A stretch of 13,028 nt of DNA from the NCBI GenBank assembly GCA_030592225.1, contig JAUVJT010000037.1, forward strand, positions 1-13,028. The letters run 5' to 3'. Numbering within the stretch: the stretch's first letter is position 1; every line of letters starts with the position of its first letter. Below are positions 1-7,199 of the stretch, piece by piece. Source of the DNA: Candidatus Stahliibacteriota bacterium. Lineage in GTDB: Bacteria > Hydrothermota > Tepidihabitantia > B3-TA06. A model generated the notes under the pieces. The model saw nothing but the letters and a program-made list of their open reading frames with translations. It searched no databases and was not told the DNA's origin. The translations under genes were made by a program, and so were the position numbers.

Positions 1-695
1 GACGCAGCAGCCTCGGTTTCATCGTTGCCGCCTCGCATCTTTGATATAACGTAAAGCTCCCTGCACTTTTCGGTAATCATCGCCTCCACCGGAATACCGA
101 CACGCCCTACTCCTCCATCTACGAACTCTCCTTCAAGCCCCTTGATTTTCACCGGTTTGAACGCCACCGGAATCGCGGAGGTGGCCATGAGAACGTCGGC
201 AAGCGAAAGATCGCGCACCGCAGGGTCGGGGTCGTGACTGAACAACCTGTGTATGCTGCCCGATTCTTTCTCGACCACCGAGATGTAGGTGGGAAGATAC
301 AGGCTGCCCAGGGTATCGAATTTCATCTTTGCCAGTGTTGCTTCAAGCAAATTGCGTAAAGGAGCGGTGTCGAGCACAAATCCTTCGGGGATGTTTCTGG
401 AAAGAATCTTTGCGATTCCCCTGGCGGTTGTGTTGAAAATCTTGGCGTCTTCCATACCAAAAAGGATTCGTTTGTAGTCGTCCCAGCTAAAAGCTGGAGC
501 CTGGGGCTGCTCCTTTGAGCGGATTACGGCGTTCACAGCAATGGCGTTCAACGCGCCAGCGCTCGTTCCAGCGACGACGTCGGGGCGAACCTTGCGCCCG
601 GACGGGGTGAGACCTTCTATAAGTGCCTCGGATAAGGCGCACTCCTGCGCGATGCGAGCGCCTGCACCTGAAAAAACGAAACCTACCTTGGGCAT
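1..695 (-). CDS. Patatin-like phospholipase / lipid acyl hydrolase, partial (C-terminus off the left edge)
   Basis: Codons from ATG at 695 stay open to the window edge, giving 231 residues. The start MPKVGFVFSGAGAR is the glycine-rich oxyanion loop of the patatin fold, here SGAGAR where GGGARG is usual. The nucleophile elbow G-T-S-A-G follows, with Ser45, and the catalytic-dyad aspartate is Asp193 in FVDGGV. Both halves of the Ser/Asp dyad are therefore present, and only the region after the core is missing. Patatins of this kind hydrolyse acyl groups from membrane lipids or lysophospholipids; I see no signal peptide, so it is probably cytosolic or membrane-associated. The start is supported by AGGAGG at 700-705, 4 nt upstream. 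It has its own promoter, 267 bp from ribE, and a possible leaderless minigene sits between promoter and start. The substrate cannot be told from the sequence. Confidence 0.9.
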   Translation of the reverse strand, partial: MPKVGFVFSGAGARIAQECALSEALIEGLTPSGRKVRPDVVAGTSAGALNAIAVNAVIRSKEQPQAPAFSWDDYKRILFGMEDAKIFNTTARGIAKILSRNIPEGFVLDTAPLRNLLEATLAKMKFDTLGSLYLPTYISVVEKESGSIHRLFSHDPDPAVRDLSLADVLMATSAIPVAFKPVKIKGLEGEFVDGGVGRVGIPVEAMITEKCRELYVISKMRGGNDETEAAA

Positions 696-705
696 AGAGC
701 CTCCT

Positions 706-732
706 TTAGCATTCCACCAGGAGTTTTTTCAT
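706..732 (-). CDS. Putative leaderless 8-codon leader minigene before the patatin gene
   Basis: ATG at 732 opens an 8-codon frame, MKKLLVEC, ending in TAA at 706-708. The ATG lies 34 nt after the first base of a TTGACT -35 box, exactly the spacing seen at four full-length genes here whose transcripts look leaderless. The TAA overlaps the A-rich start of AGGAGG (700-705), which serves the patatin ATG at 695 in another frame. Inference: ribosomes loading on the 5' end would finish at the patatin Shine-Dalgarno, so the peptide could couple or tune patatin translation. A chance ATG near the transcription start remains possible. Confidence 0.4.
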   Translation of the reverse strand: MKKLLVEC

Positions 733-738
733 GGGTTC

Positions 739-766
739 ATACTACGAATCACTCAGGTTAAGTCAA
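739..766 (-). promoter_or_regulatory. Sigma70-type promoter for the patatin unit
   Basis: On the minus strand, TTGACT (761-766), a 16-nt spacer and TAGTAT (739-744). The predicted start of transcription is at about 732, which is the A of the minigene ATG. The patatin ATG is 37 nt further on and has its own AGGAGG. Confidence 0.6.
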
Positions 767-846
767 GTGCATTAAGGATACAATGTACTTCAGGATTCCT
801 CAGTTTCCTCCGTGAAAAAGGGACAGGAGGAATGTCATCTGCGGCT

Positions 847-879
847 CCCTCTCCCCTTGGGAGAGGGTTGGGGTGAGGG
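847..879 (+). repeat. REP-like palindromic repeat, copy A
   Basis: A 33-nt element with a perfect 9-bp stem (CCCTCTCCC at 847-855 and GGGAGAGGG at 859-867, loop CTT) and a G-rich tail, GTTGGGGTGAGGG-like, to 879. An inverted copy lies at 4070-4102 and matches at 30 of 33 positions. Sequences of this shape are common dispersed intergenic repeats in many bacterial genomes (recall, not checked). Confidence 0.8.
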
Positions 880-919
880 GGCCTTTCTGCGACTCCGAAG
901 GAGAACCCTACTGGAGTTC

Positions 920-938
920 AAATCTGCGTCATCTGCGG
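920..938 (+). repeat. Short dispersed repeat, copy 1 (19 nt)
   Basis: AAATCTGCGTCATCTGCGG matches the reverse complement of 7200-7218 at 17 of 19 positions; both differences are C/T. Both copies lie in intergenic DNA. Confidence 0.5.
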
Positions 939-952
939 ATAGAAAACATCTC

Positions 953-976
953 GACAAGGGGTTTAAACCCCTTGTC
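953..976 (-). terminator. Perfect 24-bp palindrome across the ribE stop; possible terminator
   Basis: The half-site GACAAGGGGTTT is followed directly by its exact complement, so the RNA can form a 10-bp hairpin with a UUAA loop. The ribE TAA (963-965) lies in the centre. Downstream on the minus strand the sequence is GAGATGTTTTCTAT, only moderately U-rich and offset by five bases. An intrinsic terminator ending the serS-ribD-ribE transcript is the simplest reading; a protein-binding palindrome is the alternative. Confidence 0.55.
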
Positions 977-1553
977 TACGGGTCTGTTCCCGCACGTACT
1001 TGGCGATGAGGTCGAATTCCAGGTTAACCTTATCGCCCACCCGGCGGTCAGTGAGGGTTGTGCGACGCAGGGTCTCGGGGATAACGTTTACCACCAGCTT
1101 GGGGCCGGGCGATTTCTTGAGAACGGTCAGGCTCACCCCGTCAATGGCTATTGAGCCTTGATCTGCGACCAGACCGTTGAATTCTCTGGAGAAGGAGACC
1201 TCTATCTGCCAGGCGTCTTGCCTCTTCTTGACCCCGGTAATCTTGCCCACTTCGTCCACGTGACCCTGCACCATGTGGCCGCCCAGCGGTTTCTGCAACG
1301 TAAGCGCCCGCTCCAGATTGATGCGCGAGCCGGAATGCAACCCTCCCAGCACCGTCCTTTTGATGGTCTCACTGGTGGCCTCGGCTTTTACCCAATCGGT
1401 CCCGAGTTCGATCACGGTTAGGCACGCCCCGCTCACTGCCAGGCTGTCGCCGGAGGCAAGTTCCAGGGTCGTCTCAATTTCCAGAATCTTGTTAGCGCCT
1501 TGAGAAGTCACTCGACGAAGTCGTCCCACTTCCTCTATCAATCCGGTAAACAA
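963..1553 (-). CDS. ribE: Riboflavin synthase, alpha subunit
   Basis: This 196-residue protein has the two tandem lumazine-binding domains of riboflavin synthase, the typical length for the family. The first begins MFTGLIEEVGRL and the second near residue 95 with HMVQGHVDEVGKI, the internal duplication that defines the enzyme. SIAIDGVSLTV in the second domain is also characteristic. It dismutates two molecules of 6,7-dimethyl-8-ribityllumazine to riboflavin, in the cytosol, as a trimer. The start is TTG, directly after the ribD TAG with no gap, and is fixed by the conserved FTGLIE and by AAGGAGG (1559-1565) five nt upstream, inside the last ribD codons. It is the last gene of serS-ribD-ribE, so translation is probably coupled to ribD. 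The gene is called ribC in some species. Confidence 0.96.
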   Translation of the reverse strand: MFTGLIEEVGRLRRVTSQGANKILEIETTLELASGDSLAVSGACLTVIELGTDWVKAEATSETIKRTVLGGLHSGSRINLERALTLQKPLGGHMVQGHVDEVGKITGVKKRQDAWQIEVSFSREFNGLVADQGSIAIDGVSLTVLKKSPGPKLVVNVIPETLRRTTLTDRRVGDKVNLEFDLIAKYVREQTRRQGV

Positions 1554-2708
1554 CTACTCCTCCTTCGACTCCGGGGCGGCGCAGAAATCGCCCGCCTCTT
1601 CCGGCGAACAGGGGGTGCCTTCAATCTTCAAATCACTGCCCAGCCAGGAAACGTTCACGTCGGCAAGACACAGCCGTTGGTTGACGTCATCATACTCGAT
1701 GGTGTCGGTGTATCCGATTGCTTTCCCCAACAGAGACGGGTTGATACAGGCGATGAAGCGGTCAACCAGACCCTGGCGTAGGAACTCGGAGGCAATGGTG
1801 CCGCCGCCCTCGACCAGAAGCTGGGCGACCTGTCTGCGTCCTAACTCACCGAGCACCTGCCTGAGATGCAGGCGTCCCCGTTCGTCTAAATCCACCGCGG
1901 CAAACGAAATCTTTGCCGGGTTGTAGCGGTCGCGCTGCACCAGCGAAGCGCGGGAGGTAAATACGATGGTTTTGCCTTCATCGAAGAGTTTTGCTTCGGG
2001 CGGGGTGCGCAGCGATGAATCCAGAACAACCTTGATCGGATTACGACCGGTAACAAGCCGCGAGGTAAGTTGAGGATCATCGGCAAGCACCGTACCCACG
2101 CCTACCATGACGGCGTCGGCTTCCGCCCTGAGCTGATGGCTGAACCGCCGCGCTTCCTCGCATGTAATCCACTGTGAATTTCCGGTTGGCGAGGCCAGCT
2201 TGGCATCCAGCGTGGTGGCCACCTTGAGTATCACCCACGGCATTCCGGTTTCGCGGTGTTTGAAATAAGCCTGATTCAACTTCCGTGCCTGCGCCTCCAT
2301 CAATCCCACGTCCACTTTGATGTGCGAGCGCAGCAGTTGCTCGATGCCCTTGCCGTTGACCAGCCGGTCCGGGTCTTTGCAGGCGATAACTACCCTCAGG
2401 ATTCTGGCTTTGACTATTTTTTCCACACAGGGCGGGGTGCGACCAAAGTGAACGCACGGTTCAAGGTTGACGTACAGGGTTGCGCCGTCCGCTCGCTGAG
2501 CAGCGTCGGCAATGGCTATGGCCTCGGCGTGAGGCCCGCCGTACCGGGAGTGATGACCTTTGCCAACCACCTCGCCCGACTTGACTATTACCGCTCCCAC
2601 CATGGGGTTGGGTGAGACCTGCCCGCGTCCCTTTTCGGCCAATCTTAAGACCTCGCGCATCCAGCGTTCGTCCTCAGCCGAGAACTCCGGGAACAGGCCG
2701 TCGCTCAT
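1554..2708 (-). CDS. ribD: Bifunctional diaminohydroxyphosphoribosylaminopyrimidine deaminase / 5-amino-6-(5-phosphoribosylamino)uracil reductase
   Basis: The 384-residue protein has both RibD halves. Residues about 10-150 form the cytidine-deaminase-like domain: zinc ligand His60 and catalytic Glu62 in HAEAI, and zinc ligands Cys85 and Cys94 in LEPCVHFGRTPPC. Residues about 158-365 form the NADPH reductase domain, with VILKVATTLDAK, the NSQWIT segment, ADAVMVGVGTVLADDP and EGGGTIASEF. It carries out the two steps after GTP cyclohydrolase II in riboflavin synthesis, in the cytosol. The ATG overlaps the serS stop as ATGA (2705-2708) and the stop abuts the ribE start, so it is cotranscribed and probably translationally coupled on both sides. 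No strong Shine-Dalgarno precedes its ATG. ribA/B and ribH are not in the window. Confidence 0.97.
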   Translation of the reverse strand: MSDGLFPEFSAEDERWMREVLRLAEKGRGQVSPNPMVGAVIVKSGEVVGKGHHSRYGGPHAEAIAIADAAQRADGATLYVNLEPCVHFGRTPPCVEKIVKARILRVVIACKDPDRLVNGKGIEQLLRSHIKVDVGLMEAQARKLNQAYFKHRETGMPWVILKVATTLDAKLASPTGNSQWITCEEARRFSHQLRAEADAVMVGVGTVLADDPQLTSRLVTGRNPIKVVLDSSLRTPPEAKLFDEGKTIVFTSRASLVQRDRYNPAKISFAAVDLDERGRLHLRQVLGELGRRQVAQLLVEGGGTIASEFLRQGLVDRFIACINPSLLGKAIGYTDTIEYDDVNQRLCLADVNVSWLGSDLKIEGTPCSPEEAGDFCAAPESKEE

Positions 2709-3958
2709 TTCCCGATGTACTCCCTGCCGTCCATGTAGGGGATAAGCTTTGCGGGAACCTTTACCGTTCCGTCGGCTTGCTGGTAATTTTCCAGAATGGC
2801 AATAATCAAGCGCGGAAAAGCCGTGCCTGATCCGTTCAGGATGTAGGGATAGGCCAACGACCCGTCAGCAAGACGCAGTCTCGTCTTATTCCTGCGCGCC
2901 TGAAAGTCCTTGCAATTGGAAACAGATGAGACCTCCAGCCAGTCACTTGCGCCCGCTGCCCACACGTCTATGTCATACGTAAACGATGACTGGAATGCGG
3001 CCTCGGTAGGGCACAGCGCCTTCACTTGATAGGGAAGTTCCAGCAGGTGTAAAACCTTCTCCGCATGTGAAAGAATCTCGTCGAATACTTCCCTCGATTT
3101 ATCAGGATGCACGAACTGAACCAACTCCACCTTGTCGAACTGGTGAATGCGAAAGAGACCCTTGGTGTCCTTGCCGTACGTTCCCGCCTCTCTGCGAAAA
3201 CACATGGAGTAGGCGGCGTACTTGAGGGGCAAATCCCGCTCTCCTATCTCAGTCCCCATGTGCAAATTCACCAGCGCGGTCTCCGAGGTAGGTATGAGAT
3301 ACAGGGGGTCGTCGGCAAGCGCGTACATGTCCTCCAGCTTGGTAAGCTGACCCGCGGCGTTTACCGATGAAGCGCGAGCTAGAACCGGCGGGTAGACTTC
3401 CTTATACCCGTGCTCCCTGGTATGTAAGTCGAGGCAGAAATTCTGCAGCGCCCTGACCAGCCTGGCCCCTTCACTGGTATAGGCGGCGAACCGCGCGCCT
3501 GCGTACTCCGAAGCATAGCGGAAGTCAACCAGGCCCAGATTCTCGCAAATCGTCACGTGATCGGTAGGCTTAAAATCAAATTCCGGTTTCTGTCCCCACG
3601 ATCTGAGAACCGTATCCTCATCCGGCGCGTCAGGGTCAGGCAGGTTGGGCAGTTTCCACAGCAGTTCGGTAAATTTCGCTTCAACGTCTGCCAGTTTAGC
3701 ATCCATCTCCTTCACCCTGGCCTTGAGTTCACCGGTTTTGGCGATGGCGTCTGATGCGTCGGCGCCTTCCTTCTTCAGTTTTCCAATGGACTCAGACGCC
3801 TGCTTGAGCTGGTGCCGCAGCGCGTCGCGCTCGACCTGAAGTGTGCGCCGCTCGGAGTCAATTACCAGAACTTCATCAACCGAGACCGGGCACTTGCGGC
3901 GCGCCAGCAGCTTGCGTATCTCGTCGGGGTTTTCACGAATCCTTTTGGGGTCAATCAT
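2705..3958 (-). CDS. serS: Seryl-tRNA synthetase
   Basis: This 417-residue class II synthetase is full length. Residues about 30-105 make the antiparallel coiled-coil arm that grips the long variable arm of tRNA-Ser. Catalytic features follow: TSE at 224-226, motif 2 with FRREAGTYGKDTKGLFR (254-270), serine-site residues around 341-351 (LEVSSVSNCKD), and motif 3 at 375-391. Motif 3 reads NGSGTAFPRLIIAILENYQ, where many bacteria have GLAVGRTLVAILENYQ; the ATP-binding arginine is kept. It attaches serine to tRNA-Ser and tRNA-Sec in the cytosol. It heads the operon with ribD and ribE. Its ATG lies five nt after a TATCAT -10 box, with no Shine-Dalgarno, so the mRNA should be leaderless. Confidence 0.97.
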   Translation of the reverse strand: MIDPKRIRENPDEIRKLLARRKCPVSVDEVLVIDSERRTLQVERDALRHQLKQASESIGKLKKEGADASDAIAKTGELKARVKEMDAKLADVEAKFTELLWKLPNLPDPDAPDEDTVLRSWGQKPEFDFKPTDHVTICENLGLVDFRYASEYAGARFAAYTSEGARLVRALQNFCLDLHTREHGYKEVYPPVLARASSVNAAGQLTKLEDMYALADDPLYLIPTSETALVNLHMGTEIGERDLPLKYAAYSMCFRREAGTYGKDTKGLFRIHQFDKVELVQFVHPDKSREVFDEILSHAEKVLHLLELPYQVKALCPTEAAFQSSFTYDIDVWAAGASDWLEVSSVSNCKDFQARRNKTRLRLADGSLAYPYILNGSGTAFPRLIIAILENYQQADGTVKVPAKLIPYMDGREYIGK

Positions 3959-3963
3959 GTAGT

Positions 3964-3992
3964 ATGATATAAGGAACAGGAGGTGATGTCAA
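3964..3992 (-). promoter_or_regulatory. serS operon promoter, predicted leaderless
   Basis: On the minus strand, TTGACA (3987-3992), a 17-nt spacer and TATCAT (3964-3969), then ACTAC and the serS ATG at 3958. The -35 is a perfect consensus and the -10 differs by one base. The expected +1 is 3957-3958, on the start codon. Confidence 0.8.
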
Positions 3993-4069
3993 CGGGTACC
4001 GTGTATGTCCTTCTCCACTTTGTCCCTACCCAATGGGGCACGCTGTTTTGAAGGGAGGGAAGATATTTA

Positions 4070-4102
4070 CCCTCACCCTAACCCTCTCCCAGAGGGAGAG
4101 GG
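4070..4102 (-). repeat. REP-like palindromic repeat, copy B (inverted relative to copy A)
   Basis: CCCTCACCCTAA leads into a perfect 9-bp stem, CCCTCTCCC (4082-4090) with GGGAGAGGG (4094-4102), loop AGA. Relative to the copy at 847-879 it is reverse-complemented, with three differences in 33 nt, two of them in the loop. Confidence 0.8.
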
Positions 4103-4114
4103 AACTTCCTATTT

Positions 4115-4150
4115 CCTCCCCCTTGATGGGGGAGGATAAAGGAGGGGGTG
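4115..4150. repeat. Second hairpin repeat beside copy B
   Basis: A perfect 8-bp stem, CCTCCCCC (4115-4122) with GGGGGAGG (4128-4135), loop TTGAT, then ATAAAGGAGGGGGTG. It looks like another type of dispersed intergenic palindrome, but only one copy is in the window. A transcription terminator is unlikely because no gene reads into it. Confidence 0.5.
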
Positions 4151-4175
4151 ATAAAGATTCAGAAGTACGAACTGC

Positions 4176-4203
4176 TTGACAAAATGATAAACTACCTTAG
4201 TAT
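4176..4203 (+). promoter_or_regulatory. Promoter of the AT-rich nuclease gene, predicted leaderless
   Basis: TTGACA (4176-4181), a 16-nt spacer and TAGTAT (4198-4203), then TGTCGT and the ATG at 4210. The expected +1 is the A of the ATG. The in-frame TAG at 4198 rules out an upstream start. Confidence 0.7.
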
Positions 4204-4209
4204 TGTCGT

Positions 4210-5127
4210 ATGGCAAATCTGTTTTGGAAGACACAAGAGGAAACTAAGAACCTCCTATCCACCCCATTCAAAAGCGAGGAGGAGTTTGAGAAGATCGTAT
4301 TCGATACACCGGAAATTCTTGAAGATATCTTCTTAATCAAACGGCAAGTAAGGGGAGGAAGGAAATCGGGAATCCCTGACATAGTTGGTATTGATAATGA
4401 CGGAAATGTTTGTATTATTGAGATGAAAAACGTAACTGTAGACCCATCCATAATATCCCAAGTACTCGAATATGCCTTTTGGGCTGAAACTAATCCAGAT
4501 TCAATTAAATCTCTTTGGCTGGAAAGTAAAGAAAAGCCGGAGGAAATTAACATTAGCTGGGACGGTTTTCAGGTACGGATAATTGTCATTGCGCCAGGAA
4601 TTCGACGATCAACCTTAAGTATTGTTGAGAGGATCAATTACCAGGTTGATTTAATAGAGATAAGGAGGTGGATGCATGGGAATGACCAACTGTTACTTGT
4701 AGATAAGCTTGAACCTGAAATCAAACGAGGTAGAATTTCTTCAGTTTCTGGACTTCAAACGTATGATAAAAAATACTACTTGCAAGAATTCAACAAAGCA
4801 AGTGCTAAGGAGTTTATTAAGTACGTAGAAGAAGTAAATTCTCTAATAAAGAAAAAGGGGTGGGATCTGGAACTTAAATACAATAAGTATTATTGTGGTT
4901 TCAAGGCTGGATTCTTCAACGCCTTTGGTATTAAATGGATGGGTTCAAAAACATTTGCGTTCTTTTTCAAACTTAGCCAAGACGAAGTAAAAAGAATAAA
5001 TATTCCTATGACAAGATATGAGTCACAATGGAAAGAAGCCGTGTATTATATTACACCTTCCAAAACCAAAACTACCGATTATCTTCAACTGTTTGAGTTA
5101 GCTTACAAAAAACTTACCGGTAAGTAA
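4210..5127 (+). CDS. PD-(D/E)XK nuclease-family protein, AT-rich, function unknown
   Basis: The 305-residue protein carries a restriction-nuclease-like core near its N-terminus. An acidic helix (SEEEFEKIVFDTPEIL, 22-37) is followed by Asp57 in GIPDIVG, Glu71 and Lys73 in IIEMK, and Gln84 and Tyr88 in SQVLEYAFW. This D-ExK-QxxxY order is typical of NucS/RecB-like nucleases and DUF91-type proteins. Residues about 185-305 form a second domain with many aromatic residues (KYNKYYCGFKAGFF), perhaps of the DUF5655/DUF4268 kind, which I cannot confirm. No membrane segment or signal peptide is visible. GC in sampled blocks is about 28-43%, against about 57% in neighbouring core genes, which suggests recent acquisition. 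It stands alone, divergent from serS and convergent with the helicase gene. A DNA-repair, restriction or defence role is possible but not shown. Confidence 0.85.
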   Translation: MANLFWKTQEETKNLLSTPFKSEEEFEKIVFDTPEILEDIFLIKRQVRGGRKSGIPDIVGIDNDGNVCIIEMKNVTVDPSIISQVLEYAFWAETNPDSIKSLWLESKEKPEEINISWDGFQVRIIVIAPGIRRSTLSIVERINYQVDLIEIRRWMHGNDQLLLVDKLEPEIKRGRISSVSGLQTYDKKYYLQEFNKASAKEFIKYVEEVNSLIKKKGWDLELKYNKYYCGFKAGFFNAFGIKWMGSKTFAFFFKLSQDEVKRINIPMTRYESQWKEAVYYITPSKTKTTDYLQLFELAYKKLTGK

Positions 5128-5132
5128 GTAGG

Positions 5133-5152
5133 GGCTGACCTTCAAGTCGGCC
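5133..5152. terminator. Possible weak bidirectional terminator between convergent genes
   Basis: GGCTGAC (5133-5139) can pair with GTCGGCC (5146-5152) through seven pairs including one G-U, with loop CTTCAA. It fills most of the 31-nt gap between the nuclease gene and the helicase gene. The plus-strand tail ATCCTTCT is only weakly U-rich. Confidence 0.4.
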
Positions 5153-5158
5153 ATCCTT

Positions 5159-7120
5159 CTAATGCTCCTCAAAGAATTTCTGAACCTCGAACAAATTAAA
5201 TGCCACCGGCGCCGGAGGCATCGAGTCCATAAACAGCTTTCCGTAAGCGCGTTTGACTATGCGGGAGTCCAGCACCGCAATGACCCCGTAGTCGTCATCC
5301 CTGCGGATCAACCTGCCGATTCCCTGCCTGAAGCGCAGGACGGACAGGGGGAGTTGGTACTCGGTGAACGGCTCACGGCCGCCTCTCCTGTAGCCCTCAA
5401 GAATCGCCTCTGCCCGGGGGTCGTCCGGCACCTCAAAGGGCAGGCGGGTAATTACCAGCATCACCAGGGACTCGCCCGGGATGTCCACCCCTTCCCAGAA
5501 CGACTGGGTGGCAAACAGCACCGAGGAGGTATCCAGCTTGAAGTCTTCCAGCAGCACATTGCGGGTCGTTCGTCCCTGCACCAGCACGGTATGTTTTTTT
5601 CCGAGTCCGGTCTCCAGCGCATCAACCGTCTTGTTCAGGGTGGCGTAGCTGGTAAACAGCACCAGTGCCCGGCCGTTAGAGGCGTTGATTAAATCGCCTA
5701 CCCTTGCCGCCATCCGCTCGGGCCACGCCTCGTGCTGGGGCGAAACCAGTTCGTGTCCCACGTAGGTAAGGGCGTTGCGCCGGTAATCGAAGGGCGAGCC
5801 GAATTTCTTGACCGCGCCTCCGAATCCTATCCGCTCAGCGGTAAACCGGAAACTTTTGCCCACGGTCAGGGTAGCCGAGGTCAGAACATTAGTCCAGTCC
5901 TGTGTCCACACCGTGCTGCGCATGGTTTCGGAAACGTCAATCAACGCGGAATGGATGGACATTCGGTCGGAGCGTTTGTCGGCCTCTATCCAGTACACCG
6001 AGTTGGCGTCAGCCATATCCAGAAAACTTATCACCGCCCCCTTGGCCACCGACACCCTGTCCCCCAGCGAGATCAATTCAAACGACAGGTTTTCCTCATC
6101 GGTGTCCTTGGCCTTCTCGAACAGGAACCCGGCCAACTCATTCAGAAGCTGCTCAAGATCGTTGGGCACGCACCGGGCTACCCGTATGCGTTTTTTGTGC
6201 TCGTATGGCTTGAGCAGATTGGCAAGGTTTGCAAAAAAGCCATCGGCAGTCATCCTGACCTCTTCGATCAACGCCCTTACCTTTGGCTTGATGTTTGTGA
6301 ACCCTGCAAGCTTGGGGGCAATCCCCGAACCGCGTCTGGGGTTGTATATGCGGGAAAGAAGCAGGGATAGCCCGATTGAGGTCAGCCTTACCCCAAAGTA
6401 GGATGCGGCCACCTGTTCCAGCCTTTGGGCTTCGTCGAACACCACCGCGCCGAACTCAGGCAGCAGTTTGCCCGCCGACTCCAGGTGCGCGAAGAACAGG
6501 TGATGATTAACCACCATGATGTCGGCCTGCTCCATGGCGCGGCGCTTGCGGTAGTAGGGGCATTCGGTGTAATAAGCGCAGTTGCGGCGGGGACAGGCCT
6601 CTGAACGCCTCGAAATCTGCTGCTTCAATCCGGGCGGGATGGGTTCGGCATAATCCTCGAATATCCCGGATCCCTGGTTTGCCCAGGCGGCAATCTCCTG
6701 CAGCTGCTTGACCTGGTCAGGGTTATCGAACAGGCCGTACTGGGCAATGGCCCCTGCCCGGCGGCGGCAGAAAAAATTCTCCTGTCCGTACAGCACCTCG
6801 TACTTGAAACCTATATCCGAGTGCTGGGCCAGAAACGGCAAATCCTTGGCGGCAAGCTGGTTTTGCAGCACCTTGGTTCCGGTGGCGATTACCGCTTTTT
6901 TACTTTCCTTTAGCGTCCAGTAGATCAAGGGAATAAGGTAGGCAAAACTCTTGCCGATGCCGGTGCCTGCCTCAACCATCAGGTTTGACTGATTCGAGAG
7001 TGAATCGGTTACCGCCAGAGCCATCTCTAACTGGCCGGCGCGCTGTTCGTAACGGGGGAGCTTGGACAGGATGGAGCCGCGTCCTGTAAACTCTTCGGCT
7101 ATCTTGCTGTGGATACTCAC
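5159..7120 (-). CDS. DinG/YoaA-type (XPD-like) ATP-dependent DNA helicase with Fe-S cluster
   Basis: An SF2 helicase of the XPD/DinG group with every main motif. Numbering from the longest possible start (TTG at 7177): Q-motif region YEQRAGQLEMA (43-53), Walker A AGTGIGKS (70-77), four Fe-S cysteines at 137, 195, 200 and 206 (FFCRRR, then CPRRNCAYYTEC), a Walker B box DEAQ (248-251) instead of the DEAH usual in this group, TSATLT, FWEGVDIPG, and motif VI RQGIGRLIRR. The C-terminal MDSMPP is also typical. Such enzymes unwind DNA 5' to 3', including R-loops and forked or G4 substrates, in repair. The start is uncertain: I chose GTG at 7120 because family similarity begins soon after it; TTG at 7177 adds 19 residues. 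Neither has a clear ribosome site or promoter. Confidence 0.92.
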   Translation of the reverse strand: MSIHSKIAEEFTGRGSILSKLPRYEQRAGQLEMALAVTDSLSNQSNLMVEAGTGIGKSFAYLIPLIYWTLKESKKAVIATGTKVLQNQLAAKDLPFLAQHSDIGFKYEVLYGQENFFCRRRAGAIAQYGLFDNPDQVKQLQEIAAWANQGSGIFEDYAEPIPPGLKQQISRRSEACPRRNCAYYTECPYYRKRRAMEQADIMVVNHHLFFAHLESAGKLLPEFGAVVFDEAQRLEQVAASYFGVRLTSIGLSLLLSRIYNPRRGSGIAPKLAGFTNIKPKVRALIEEVRMTADGFFANLANLLKPYEHKKRIRVARCVPNDLEQLLNELAGFLFEKAKDTDEENLSFELISLGDRVSVAKGAVISFLDMADANSVYWIEADKRSDRMSIHSALIDVSETMRSTVWTQDWTNVLTSATLTVGKSFRFTAERIGFGGAVKKFGSPFDYRRNALTYVGHELVSPQHEAWPERMAARVGDLINASNGRALVLFTSYATLNKTVDALETGLGKKHTVLVQGRTTRNVLLEDFKLDTSSVLFATQSFWEGVDIPGESLVMLVITRLPFEVPDDPRAEAILEGYRRGGREPFTEYQLPLSVLRFRQGIGRLIRRDDDYGVIAVLDSRIVKRAYGKLFMDSMPPAPVAFNLFEVQKFFEEH

Positions 7121-7199
7121 TTCTACTATCTCATGTCCGAGGTGGCTGTCCGAGACCGAAGGGAAGCGACTGACCAAAGGGAGCTTCGATGGGGGAAAA

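Noticed and set aside
847..4102. The inverted 33-nt repeats as ends of a transposon or attachment sites
   Set aside because: The interval holds only serS, ribD and ribE, with no transposase, integrase or target duplication that I can see.
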